A DNA stretch of 64,000 nucleotides. It comes from Mesorhizobium onobrychidis (GTDB lineage: Bacteria > Pseudomonadota > Alphaproteobacteria > Rhizobiales > Rhizobiaceae). Position 1 is the stretch's first letter; each line of letters opens with the position of its first letter. The notes under the pieces are model-generated. The model saw only the letters and a program-made list of their open reading frames with translations, was not told the DNA's origin and did no database searches. The DNA lies in assembly GCF_024707545.1 (NCBI RefSeq), contig NZ_CP062229.1, forward strand, positions 1,426,001 to 1,490,000. Reading direction: 5' to 3'. The translations under genes and the position numbers were made by a program. Below are positions 34,313-41,559 of the stretch, piece by piece.

Positions 34313-34837
34313 ATGCTGCTCGCCGCATCGCTGCTGCTGAAGGGACTAGCCATTCCTTTGCTGGCAAGGATCGCCTGGCGCGACTTCACCACCCAGAAGA
34401 TATCCAACCAGAATGTGCTGCTGCTGCTTTGCCTGGGTTTGGGCTCGCTGCAGCTCCTGTCGGTTCAATCCGGGTCGTGGTGGGACATGGGCCTGAGCGC
34501 GCTTGCCGGTCTTTTGCTGTTTGTTGCGCTGTTTCCGTTCTGGGCCATGCGCAAGATCGGCGCCGGCGACGTCAAGCTGATGGCGGTGGTGCCGTTGCTG
34601 ATCGGCGGCAGCGGCCTCCTGGTGTTCTCCGTGCTCCTGCTGGTTTTCGCCCTCGCCACGGCGTTGATCGTGAAAAATCCGTTCATGCTGCCCGCGGGAG
34701 TCTTCCGCCTCTACGTTCAGCACCTGGACCGCAAAGGCGTCGTGCCGTTTGGCGTGCCGATCTCGCTCGCAGCGATCTGCACGATAGCGTTTCAGGTCTA
34801 TAGCAACTTGACGGCTCTAGGCGGCTTCTCGATCTGA
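34313..34837 (+). CDS. cpaA: Prepilin peptidase CpaA/TadV
   Basis: A 174-residue type IV prepilin peptidase with about five membrane segments. The two catalytic aspartates are visible: in ARIAWRDFTTQKISN near residue 23 and in KIGAGDVKLMAV near residue 85 (the GxGD motif). It cleaves Flp and the TadE-type proteins. It follows tadD by 8 bp and closes the right arm. Confidence 0.92.
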   Translation: MLLAASLLLKGLAIPLLARIAWRDFTTQKISNQNVLLLLCLGLGSLQLLSVQSGSWWDMGLSALAGLLLFVALFPFWAMRKIGAGDVKLMAVVPLLIGGSGLLVFSVLLLVFALATALIVKNPFMLPAGVFRLYVQHLDRKGVVPFGVPISLAAICTIAFQVYSNLTALGGFSI

Positions 34838-34942
34838 CACTGGTGGCGCGCAAATCACCTTCCCAATTAACCTTCTGGAAACCATTAACTTGCGCTCAAA
34901 TCGGCGAAGTGCTTGGATTGGGTCTTGCCGGCGGGGCGCGGT

Positions 34943-35203
34943 ATGGACATTCTCAATCTCAAAGCGCTTTTGATTGCGGTTCTGATCTTCGTTCCGATCA
35001 AGCGCCTGTTTGCTCTAAGGCCAGGTCAAACGATCCTCAGGAAAGCCGACGCGCCCTTTGGAACGATGTACCTGCTGGCAAAGCGGTGCCGGAGCGTTAT
35101 AGCGATCGATGATCCCATTCCACCAACTTACGTCGAGCAACTCGCCTATCCATTTATTCCAAAGGGTAAATTCCATGAAGCTCCCACCAGCGGCGACGCG
35201 TGA
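34943..35203 (+). pseudogene. Sterol desaturase/fatty acid hydroxylase remnant with core deleted
   Basis: An 86-residue open frame. The first half (MDILNLKALLIAVLIFVPIK) resembles the first membrane helix of fatty-acid-hydroxylase proteins, and the second half (IDDPIPPTYVEQLAYPFIP) resembles their carboxy end. The central 200 or so residues with the histidine boxes are missing, so it cannot be active. Both ends are in one frame, which points to an in-frame internal deletion. The similarity is recalled, not searched; it could instead be an unrelated small gene. The frame also opens at 34913. Confidence 0.45.
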
Positions 35204-35864
35204 TTTCATCGGGCGCGCAATAATGGTACTCTACTTCACGGTCTGCGCGACTTTGAAGGCTGGAGCATTGGTTACAGCTCTTCGCGGCGCAGAATGGCCA
35301 ACAGCGCGAATTATCGGGGTCGTGGCAGACGTTGCCGCTCTCGGCTTCCTCGTTCTCGTTGTTGCAACGACAGTGGCGCGTCTTCCGCCGCTGAAGACAG
35401 CGCAGGGGCTTGAACCCCGAATCTCGGCGCTGATCGGATGCTTTGCCACCGTAACTTTGATTGCTGTCCCTCGAGTCGAGATACTTCCGCAGATTGAGCT
35501 CACTGCCAACCTGATTACCATCGTCGGCTTCGCGCTTTGCGTTTGGTGCCTATGGTGGCTCGGCAGATCGTTCAGCATCGCTGCTCAGGCCAGACGGCTC
35601 GTCACCGCAGGCCCCTATCAAATCGTGCGGCACCCGCTCTACGCCTGCGAAGCGATCGTCCTGCTCGGCATTCTTTTCGGTAATCCGACGTGGGCGACGG
35701 TCGCAATCTGCGCGATCGCCCTCGCTTTTCAATATCGGCGGATAATCAACGAGGAGAGGGTCTTGCGAGCGACGTTTCCCGAATATCATGAATACGCTCA
35801 GCGCGTTCCGATGCTCTTGCCTCGTTTCGCTGGCGCATCTTTGCCGGCGCCTGACCCGCGATAG
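35175..35864 (+). CDS. Isoprenylcysteine carboxyl methyltransferase-family membrane protein
   Basis: A 229-residue membrane protein with about five hydrophobic segments and the ICMT/PEMT signature TAGPYQIVRHPLYACEAIVL followed by QYRRIINEERVLRATFPEYHEYAQRV. The family methylates isoprenylcysteines, lipids or related groups using S-adenosylmethionine. ATG 35175 overlaps the end of the preceding remnant by 29 bp in another frame. It starts a two-gene unit with the PAP2 protein 3 bp downstream; lipid modification is a plausible joint role. Confidence 0.8.
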   Translation: MKLPPAATRDFIGRAIMVLYFTVCATLKAGALVTALRGAEWPTARIIGVVADVAALGFLVLVVATTVARLPPLKTAQGLEPRISALIGCFATVTLIAVPRVEILPQIELTANLITIVGFALCVWCLWWLGRSFSIAAQARRLVTAGPYQIVRHPLYACEAIVLLGILFGNPTWATVAICAIALAFQYRRIINEERVLRATFPEYHEYAQRVPMLLPRFAGASLPAPDPR

Positions 35865-35867
35865 CTT

Positions 35868-36917
35868 ATGTCGCATCTCAAAACACGGTGGGTAAATTCA
35901 TCCAATACTACGGCGAGGATTATGGGCGCGGGCGCAAGGAACTACCTTTACGCGACGTTGATCACTTCAGGCCTGCTTGGGGCTGTTGACCTGCTGTGGC
36001 TGCCCTATTCGACTGTCAGCTTTTCGCCACTTAACTGGCATGACATTAGAGCAGTGGCACTATGTATCTGCTTGGCTGGTTTGGTTTCGTGGCTTGTAAC
36101 GCGGCGCCTACGGGACGATCGCTCGCGGGCAGGCCAATTTGTTCGCCGGGCATCCGATTTTCTTGGAAGCTTGGTGCTTGTCGCGGCAGCCTTTGTCCCA
36201 CTGCTGATCTGCACGACTATTCTAATGCATGTGGCCAGCGCGACTGGGCGCCCGCTTGCCGACCCGGTGCTCGCCGCTATCGATGCCCGAATGGGCTTCG
36301 ATTGGCTTTGGTTCCTCTCCGTCACAAATAACAAGCTGGTAGCTCCTGTGCTGATCGTTGCCTACCATGCGCTCGGACCACAGGTGCCGTTTGTCCTATT
36401 GTTGAACATAGCCACAAACAGAAATGACAGGAGCTTGCAGTTCATCGCGATGCTAGCCGTCTCATCAGTGCTCGCTGGAGCAATAATGGCGCTCGTACCG
36501 GCTGAAGGGGCCTATGCGTACTTCAAGCCAACTGCAGAACAGTTCAACCATTTCACCGCCCAGGCAGGCATGTGGCATCACGAGACTTTGATGGCGCTGC
36601 GATCCGGCGAACCGTTCGATCTGATCATGACCAGAAGCAACGGACTGGTTACCTTCCCGTCCTACCATACAGCTCTCGGTATAATAGTCGTCTATGCGCT
36701 TCGCGACTATCGCTGGCTGATGTGGCCAATAGCTGTTTTGAATGCTCTGATGATCATCGCCACCCTTCCCGAGGGTGGGCATCACCTGATTGATGTGCTT
36801 GCTGGCGCAATGGTTGGCGTGGCTTCGATTTTTGCCGTGAGAATGATTGGCGCTTATGAGCGCGGAAAGGCCGACAGCGTCGCGAGATCAGCGGTGGGAT
36901 CGGAAGCGGGCCGCTGA
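35868..36917 (+). CDS. PAP2-superfamily phosphatase/inositolphosphotransferase-like protein
   Basis: A 349-residue polytopic membrane protein. The carboxy-terminal half carries PAP2-like motifs: FPSYHTALGII near residue 265 and LPEGGHHLIDVLAGAMVG near residue 302, providing the catalytic histidines. About eight membrane segments in total. Members remove phosphate from or transfer phospho-groups between lipids. It follows the methyltransferase-like gene by 3 bp. Confidence 0.8.
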   Translation: MSHLKTRWVNSSNTTARIMGAGARNYLYATLITSGLLGAVDLLWLPYSTVSFSPLNWHDIRAVALCICLAGLVSWLVTRRLRDDRSRAGQFVRRASDFLGSLVLVAAAFVPLLICTTILMHVASATGRPLADPVLAAIDARMGFDWLWFLSVTNNKLVAPVLIVAYHALGPQVPFVLLLNIATNRNDRSLQFIAMLAVSSVLAGAIMALVPAEGAYAYFKPTAEQFNHFTAQAGMWHHETLMALRSGEPFDLIMTRSNGLVTFPSYHTALGIIVVYALRDYRWLMWPIAVLNALMIIATLPEGGHHLIDVLAGAMVGVASIFAVRMIGAYERGKADSVARSAVGSEAGR

Positions 36918-36928
36918 GTCGGAAAGTT

Positions 36929-36960
36929 CGCCGTACTTAAATCACAGAAAGAGTACGGCG
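36929..36960. terminator. Hairpin after the PAP2 gene
   Basis: Arms CGCCGTACT (36929-36937) and AGTACGGCG (36952-36960) enclose a 14-base loop 11 bp after the PAP2 stop. No T-run follows, so an intrinsic terminator is possible but not certain. Confidence 0.4.
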
Positions 36961-37110
36961 GGGCTCCTCTAAGTGCCTGAAAATAAGGCGATCCCGACAG
37001 GGCGGGACGAAGACGCTACCGGGTGGGGGATTTGTGTGACGTGCCCGATCGTGATGGCGGCGTCGACAGGGCACGTCCGCTCATGTTTTGGCGCTATTTA
37101 TTGAAAAGCA

Positions 37111-37150
37111 TGGTGATCCCCGACAGAACCTGTGACCTACAGATTAGGAA
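37111..37150 (-). pseudogene. tRNA-Arg 3'-half remnant
   Basis: About 40 bases match the 3' half of the intact tRNA-Arg at 39365-39441 in the same orientation: the CCA end, most of the acceptor strand, a T-arm with about 6 bases lost, then an exact run through the anticodon-loop CCT. Beyond TTAGGAA the similarity ends. It looks like a decayed attachment-site copy. The surrounding gap from 36961 to 37199 has no gene. Confidence 0.7.
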
Positions 37151-37199
37151 ACTTCCTACAGTCCCTGCAGCGCAAGGCTTTGTCTGGCCGATGTCGCAG

Positions 37200-37502
37200 T
37201 CACTGCAGCAGAGCCGCCTCGGCGTTGGCCAATTCTGCGGCGTCATCGGACCGGGGAAACAGATGGCCGCAGTTGTCCATCGTCAGCCGGGGACATGATA
37301 GATGCGCTCGCCGGTTGATTGAAATATTGCCCTTGATGTCACAGCCAGCAGACGAGACGAATGCACTTACCGCATTCGCCAGATTGGATGAGTTCGACCA
37401 CAAGTAATTGCCTGCTGCAGCGCCGCCCGTGGCAGCGACAAGTATCCAGCCATATGGAATGCTGTTGCGGGGCTTTGCTTTGCCCCATGGAAGATCGGCC
37501 AT
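37200..37502 (-). pseudogene. Sunset-domain (ExoI/nuclease-like) small protein, frameshifted
   Basis: From ATG 37502 (GGGGAG 8 bases upstream) the frame gives PWGKAKPRNSIPYGWILVAA, a membrane helix and CDIKGNISI. In rhizobial homologues this leads into the motif STGERIYHVPG. That motif is present here in the next frame, directly after GNIS, and is soon closed by a stop. The usual end (GERWFCSEAEA type) is not found. A frameshift and 3' decay are therefore inferred. Confidence 0.55.
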
Positions 37503-37626
37503 TGCCATCTCTCCCCAAGGGAGAATGCGTCGGGGCCGGCGGCTTCGTCAAGCGGTTGCTAATGCAAGGCTTGACCTTGGATCGAGGTCGTGGTCCCTTT
37601 ACCAAAAAAGGAGGGAACCAACCCCC

Positions 37627-37923
37627 ATGAAGAAGAAGCTGAAATTCAATTCAGCCAAAGTCCGAAGCGAACTGGTCGAGATCCAACGCGGGAAATGCTA
37701 CTACTGCAAGGAACCGTTCACCGAGACCGGACCGAAGCAAGCCACCCTAGAGCACAAGAAGCCCAAAATGGATGGCGGCACGAACGAGCGGTCCAATCTG
37801 GCCGCCGCTTGCCTTGAGTGCAATCAGCGTCTCGGCCGGCAAATGAACGCTGCCAAGCAACGAAAAGCTATGGGAGCCGAGCGCTCGAAGCGCCCGGAGT
37901 CTGAATGCGCGACAGCGTACTGA
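37627..37923 (+). CDS. HNH endonuclease
   Basis: A 98-residue HNH nuclease. Zinc cysteines occur as CYYC (residues 22-25) and CLECN (residues 64-68), and the catalytic HNH core reads LEHKKPKMDGGTNERSNL. The amino end is rich in lysine. The ribosome site AGGAGG is strong, 10 bases before ATG. Free-standing HNH proteins occur in phages, restriction systems and mobile elements. It lies inside the decayed tRNA-Arg island without any recognisable partner. Confidence 0.85.
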   Translation: MKKKLKFNSAKVRSELVEIQRGKCYYCKEPFTETGPKQATLEHKKPKMDGGTNERSNLAAACLECNQRLGRQMNAAKQRKAMGAERSKRPESECATAY

Positions 37924-38002
37924 CAGATCGTCCAGGCCGCGGCTGGACGCCCTGGGCGGAAGGCACCGGCGAGAGCGCCATCGATGGTATCGAGTACTGG
38001 GG

Positions 38003-38200
38003 ATGTCGCCAGCCTCAATGGTGTATGCGGAAGAAGCCGGCCGACTGGCAGCCTTTGCCCGATGTCTACCGATTGCGCACGAGGAGGAAAAGCTGGCGGC
38101 GATAGAGCGATTCCCCGCCGGAGCTCAGGCCAGGGCTTTGCAGCGCCTCATTCAGGCCAGCGAGAAGCGCCGGCGTGCGCGAGGCGCTTCGGCGGCGTAG
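38003..38200 (+). CDS. Possible small protein, 65 residues
   Basis: No family is recognised. The frame encodes a helix-rich basic protein (EEEKLAAIERFPAGAQARAL, then a tail QASEKRRRARGAS). There is no strong ribosome site, and overlapping frames exist. It could be a coding remnant. The rest of 37924-38279 shows nothing else. Confidence 0.25.
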   Translation: MSPASMVYAEEAGRLAAFARCLPIAHEEEKLAAIERFPAGAQARALQRLIQASEKRRRARGASAA

Positions 38201-38279
38201 GAGAGCGCCCAGCCGGAACGCGCGCTGGTGGGCTCCTAAGGGCTAATCCAAGGGGCACTGGCACGCGAGCTTCCATTCT

Positions 38280-38816
38280 TCAGCCTGTATGATTCAGTAG
38301 TCTGGTGGAGGTGTCACGACGATGTTCGGTATTGGCGCGATCGATGCCTTCTACGGTAATCGCGAACATCCCGTTTTCGACCCTTCCTATCCAGCCTTTT
38401 GCTTTTAGATACCAGAGATGAAACTCCAGATGTTCACGCGGACAGCCCGACATGCGTTCGAGTTCTTCATCGCCAATGCCAGGATTGTTGACGTCTTGTC
38501 GACGTTTGACATAAAGCAGCGAGAGCAGTTTGGCCTGAATGACGCCGTCCCGTTCGATTCCTTTAGTGTTGCTGACTTCCTCAATCAACTCGCGGCGAAG
38601 TTTCAAATGGTCTTTATACTGAATGTCGTACTGCACGCGTTTGACCGGATCTTTGAGAGTATTATGGGCCTCCGCGATTTCACTGAAGCGTGATGCATCG
38701 CCGGTATCCTGATTGTCGGGATGGTAGCGCATAGCAAAATAACGAAATACCCGTTCTATCGTTTCCGAGTTGGCGTTCGGGCTGATTTCCAGGAGTTCGT
38801 AGTAGTCAATGAACAA
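38280..38816 (-). CDS. J-domain protein with C-terminal winged-helix-like region
   Basis: A 178-residue protein. Residues 1-68 form a J domain (YYELLEISPNANSETIERVF, then FAMRYHPDNQDTGD with the HPD motif that triggers DnaK, and AHNTLKDPVKRVQYD). Residues 75-165 look like a helix-turn-helix or winged-helix module ending HLWYLKAKGWIGRVENGMFA and ITVEGIDRA. No zinc-finger or DnaJ C-terminal domain is present. It may recruit DnaK to a specific client or DNA-bound partner. The island context leaves its origin unclear. Confidence 0.75.
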   Translation of the reverse strand: MFIDYYELLEISPNANSETIERVFRYFAMRYHPDNQDTGDASRFSEIAEAHNTLKDPVKRVQYDIQYKDHLKLRRELIEEVSNTKGIERDGVIQAKLLSLLYVKRRQDVNNPGIGDEELERMSGCPREHLEFHLWYLKAKGWIGRVENGMFAITVEGIDRANTEHRRDTSTRLLNHTG

Positions 38817-39262
38817 AGTGGTGCTCCCACAACGGCATTGCGCACACAGTCGAGGGAACGTCGCCGGAGTGTCTTGCGGTCATAGCTAGAAATCCGCGCT
38901 TGCTGGTTTCTACTCGCTCAATTCGTGGCATTCGTCCCCTCCCGTTTTGCAGATACTAGCGCGCAAGCTTCGCCCCTGCAAAGGGCTGCCCTCATTCCGG
39001 TCATCCGCCGATATACGTCGGCGATCATGCTGCTGAAGTGATAGCGGCCGGGATCAGCCCGCCAATGCCAGCCCAACGGCTATTCCCTATTAACTGTCGA
39101 CCCGCGGGTCTTTGATCGGCGTGAACTTTTCAACTCCTGGCGTCCAGATCATCGGCAGTCGCCAGCGGTCGCCTTTGCCAGAGGTCGAGATGCGTTCCTT
39201 CGTTGTGATCCACCATCGAATAACCAATGCGGCTTGGCCGAACCGTTTGAGGTCCGGCCACC
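38817..39262. other. Gene-free stretch of the decayed island
   Basis: No gene, RNA or repeat is recognised in these 446 bp. Some minus-strand reading around 39085-39235 gives protein-like residues (GKGDRWRLPMIW, then a stop) that could be a remnant, but no family comes to mind. Confidence 0.4.
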
Positions 39263-39358
39263 CAGCTGTCGCAAGTGAAGGGGGTCTTCGAGAAACTCGA
39301 TGGCTGGCTGCGGCGCAGACTACGCTGCATCCTGTGGCGCCAGTGGAAACGGCCTTGA
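39263..39358 (+). pseudogene. Group II intron maturase C-terminal remnant
   Basis: The frame from 39263 to the stop at 39356-39358 gives QLSQVKGVFEKLDGWLRRRL and then RCILWRQWKRP. This is the maturase-specific (GIIM) segment of group II intron-encoded reverse transcriptases, normally followed by about 60 more residues. Only about 30 codons survive, closed by TGA, and the remnant ends 6 bp before the CCA end of the tRNA-Arg. The reverse transcriptase domains are absent. Confidence 0.6.
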
Positions 39359-39364
39359 TTTTAT

Positions 39365-39441
39365 TGGTGATCCCGACAGGAATCGAACCTGTGACCTACA
39401 GATTAGGAATCTGCCGCTCTATCCTACTGAGCTACGGGACC
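39365..39441 (-). tRNA. tRNA-Arg (anticodon CCU)
   Basis: A 77-base cloverleaf including an encoded CCA. The acceptor stem is GGTCCCG/CGGGATC with one G-T pair. The D-arm is GCTC/GAGC, the anticodon loop TTCCTAA (CCT) and the T-arm ACAGG-TTCGATT-CCTGT. It reads AGG codons. It is a typical integration target, and the decayed island lies on its 3' side. Confidence 0.95.
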
Positions 39442-39588
39442 ACGCGGCCCGACACATAACCGCTTCGGATCGTTTCGCCAAGAGGCAGGCTTGACGCAAT
39501 CGGTCGGTTGCGGTGGATCGCAAAGATGAGCTGGGATAGCGGAACTTCGGACCACCGCCGCGCTTTAGTGTGCCGAAGGAGATGCCGC

Positions 39589-39882
39589 ATGAGTGCTACG
39601 AAAGAGTTCTTTGAAACCTGGCTCCAGGAGAACGTCGGCGACCTGCCCGCTGAAAGCGAGGTGAGCGTGGCGGTCCTGGCTCAGCAATTCGAACAGGATG
39701 CCGACGCGGCCGGCTATGGGCACGAGGTGCGCGAAGACGAGATCGGCGACATTGAAGAGGCTATTGCGGAAGCCCTGAGCAAGGCCAGGGCAGGCGCAGA
39801 GCCGCAGGCTGCGGCCGAAGGGAGTGATCCGGCGCCCGTCATGGAGGCGCTGGAGGTCGACGACCCGAAGAGCGGACCATAG
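39589..39882 (+). CDS. DUF768-like small protein
   Basis: A 97-residue acidic protein (KEFFETWLQENVGDLPAESE, then AVLAQQFEQDADAAGYGHEV and EDEIGDIEEAIAEALSKA) resembling the DUF768 family common in Mesorhizobium, whose function is unknown. The tail is low-complexity and rich in Ala, Pro and Glu. AAGGAG precedes the ATG by 7 bases. Helices predominate and there are no membrane segments. Confidence 0.6.
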   Translation: MSATKEFFETWLQENVGDLPAESEVSVAVLAQQFEQDADAAGYGHEVREDEIGDIEEAIAEALSKARAGAEPQAAAEGSDPAPVMEALEVDDPKSGP

Positions 39883-40038
39883 CGGTCCAGGCACCATCGA
39901 TTGATTTTCGCATAGGTTCTTCGCACCGGTTGCGGCCGCCTCTGCCCTACATGACCGCCCATGATAGATGCGTGGGCGTCGCGTCGGCTGCCTACCCTCG
40001 GGGGCAAGCCCGAGCGTCGGCTTTGTGGGGGCATGCAT

Positions 40039-40123
40039 TAAAGCGCGTCGCATTTGAACGGATCATGCGGCGCGCTTTAAGTTCTTGTTTTATGCATGTC
40101 GTTATCGCAAAACCGCTGCGCAC
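40039..40123. repeat. Palindromic intergenic repeat, copy B
   Basis: The reverse-complement relative of 21298-21403, lacking that copy's outer end (TTTTGCGCGACGCGCTTT). It starts with the inverted pair TAAAGCGCGTCGCA and GCGGCGCGCTTTA. It lies between the DUF768-like and amidohydrolase genes. GC-rich hairpins (CTCGGG/CCCGAG types) flank it at 39993-40015 and 40125-40143; the second may terminate the amidohydrolase transcript. Confidence 0.75.
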
Positions 40124-40164
40124 CCTCGGGTCAGGCCCGAGGGCATGCTTTTGGGCGACATGCA

Positions 40165-41328
40165 TCAGGCGGCCAGCGCCGTCTCCGCGAGCTTCACCCA
40201 ATAGCTCATGCCGTGCGGGATGACCTCGTCGTTGAAGTCGTAGGCCGGATTGTGCAGACCGGCGGTGTCGCCATTGCCGATGAAGATGAAGGCGCCGGGC
40301 CGCGCCTCCAGCATATAGGAGAAATCCTCGCCGCCCATCACCGGCTGGATGGCGCGGTGCACATGGGCCTCGCCGGCGACATCAGCGGCGACGTCGCTGG
40401 CAAAGACCGTCTCTTCCGGATGGTTGAAGGTGACGGGATAATTGGCATTGTAATCGACCTCGATCGTTGCGCCGAAGGCCGCACCCACGCCCTCGCAGAT
40501 GGCGCGCACGCGCTGCTCAGCCTTCCTGGCGACCTCCCCCTTCAGCGTGCGCACGGTGCCGGCGATCTCGGCGCTCTCGGGAATGACATTGTAGGCATCG
40601 CCGGCGTGGAATTTCGTCACCGACACCACGACAGCCTCGACCGGATCGGTGCTGCGCGAGGCGATCGTCTGCAGCGCGCCGACGAGCTGGCTGGTGATGA
40701 CGATCGGGTCGATCGTGCCGTGCGGCATCGCCGCATGCCCGCCCCGGCCCTTGACGGTGATGGTGAATTCGGCGGTCGCCGCCATGATCGGGCCCGCCTT
40801 GATGGCGAATTGCCCGACCGGCAGGCCCGGCATGTTGTGCATGCCGAATACCTTGGAGATGCCGAAGCGCTCCATCATGCCGTCCTTGACCATCTCGTTG
40901 CCGCCACCGCCGCCTTCTTCGGCCGGCTGGAAGATCACTGCGACGGAGCCGGCGAAATTGCGCGTCTCTGCAAGATATTTGGCAGCACCGAGCAGCATCG
41001 CGGTGTGGCCGTCATGGCCGCAGGCGTGCATCTTGCCTGGAATGGTCGAGGCGTAGGGTTTTCCGGTGATCTCGTTGAGCGGCAGCGCGTCCATGTCGGC
41101 GCGCAGGCCGATGCTCGTGCCTTCGCCCAGGCGGCCGCGGATGATGCCGACGACGCCGGTCTTGCCGAGCCCGGTCACCACGTCGTCGCAACCGAAGGCC
41201 TTCAGCTTGTCGGTGACGAAGGCGGCGGTCTTGAAGACGTCGAAATTCAGCTCCGGCGTCTGGTGCAGATGGCGGCGCCAGCCGGCGACCTCGTCTTGCA
41301 TTTCGGCGGCGCGGTTCAGGATCGGCAT
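40165..41328 (-). CDS. M20-family amidohydrolase (hippurate hydrolase type)
   Basis: A 387-residue metallopeptidase-fold amidohydrolase. Metal ligands are visible in MHACGHDGHTAM near residue 100 and in FQPAEEGGGGG near residue 137, with VMGGEDFSYML near residue 330 giving the late histidine/acid region. The dimerisation insert runs from about residue 185 to 300. It hydrolyses N-acyl amino acids or similar amides. ATG 41328 marks the start of homology; the frame opens at 41409. The 231 bp up to the next gene hold nothing recognised. Confidence 0.88.
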   Translation of the reverse strand: MPILNRAAEMQDEVAGWRRHLHQTPELNFDVFKTAAFVTDKLKAFGCDDVVTGLGKTGVVGIIRGRLGEGTSIGLRADMDALPLNEITGKPYASTIPGKMHACGHDGHTAMLLGAAKYLAETRNFAGSVAVIFQPAEEGGGGGNEMVKDGMMERFGISKVFGMHNMPGLPVGQFAIKAGPIMAATAEFTITVKGRGGHAAMPHGTIDPIVITSQLVGALQTIASRSTDPVEAVVVSVTKFHAGDAYNVIPESAEIAGTVRTLKGEVARKAEQRVRAICEGVGAAFGATIEVDYNANYPVTFNHPEETVFASDVAADVAGEAHVHRAIQPVMGGEDFSYMLEARPGAFIFIGNGDTAGLHNPAYDFNDEVIPHGMSYWVKLAETALAA

Positions 41329-41559
41329 GATGGTTCCATCTCGCTGTTGGAGCAGACGGGCCTCTGCCTGCTGCTTTGCAAATTGTGCCTGCTGTTTTAC
41401 AATTGTCATTCAGGCACTTTGCCATCTTGACGTCACATAGGCTAAATAGCACCGCAAGATTGCGATCCGGATAGGGGCCGGATCACCATGCTGGCGATCG
41501 CGTAACAAATCTTACGGAGCCAGAGGCGACTGCGGCAAGAGGCGATTTCGGATTCCACC

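Noticed and set aside
38817..39262. Protein-like minus-strand reading (KGDRWRLPMIW) near 39085-39235
   Set aside because: It is short, lacks a start and matches no family I can name, so it is left as unassigned possible debris.
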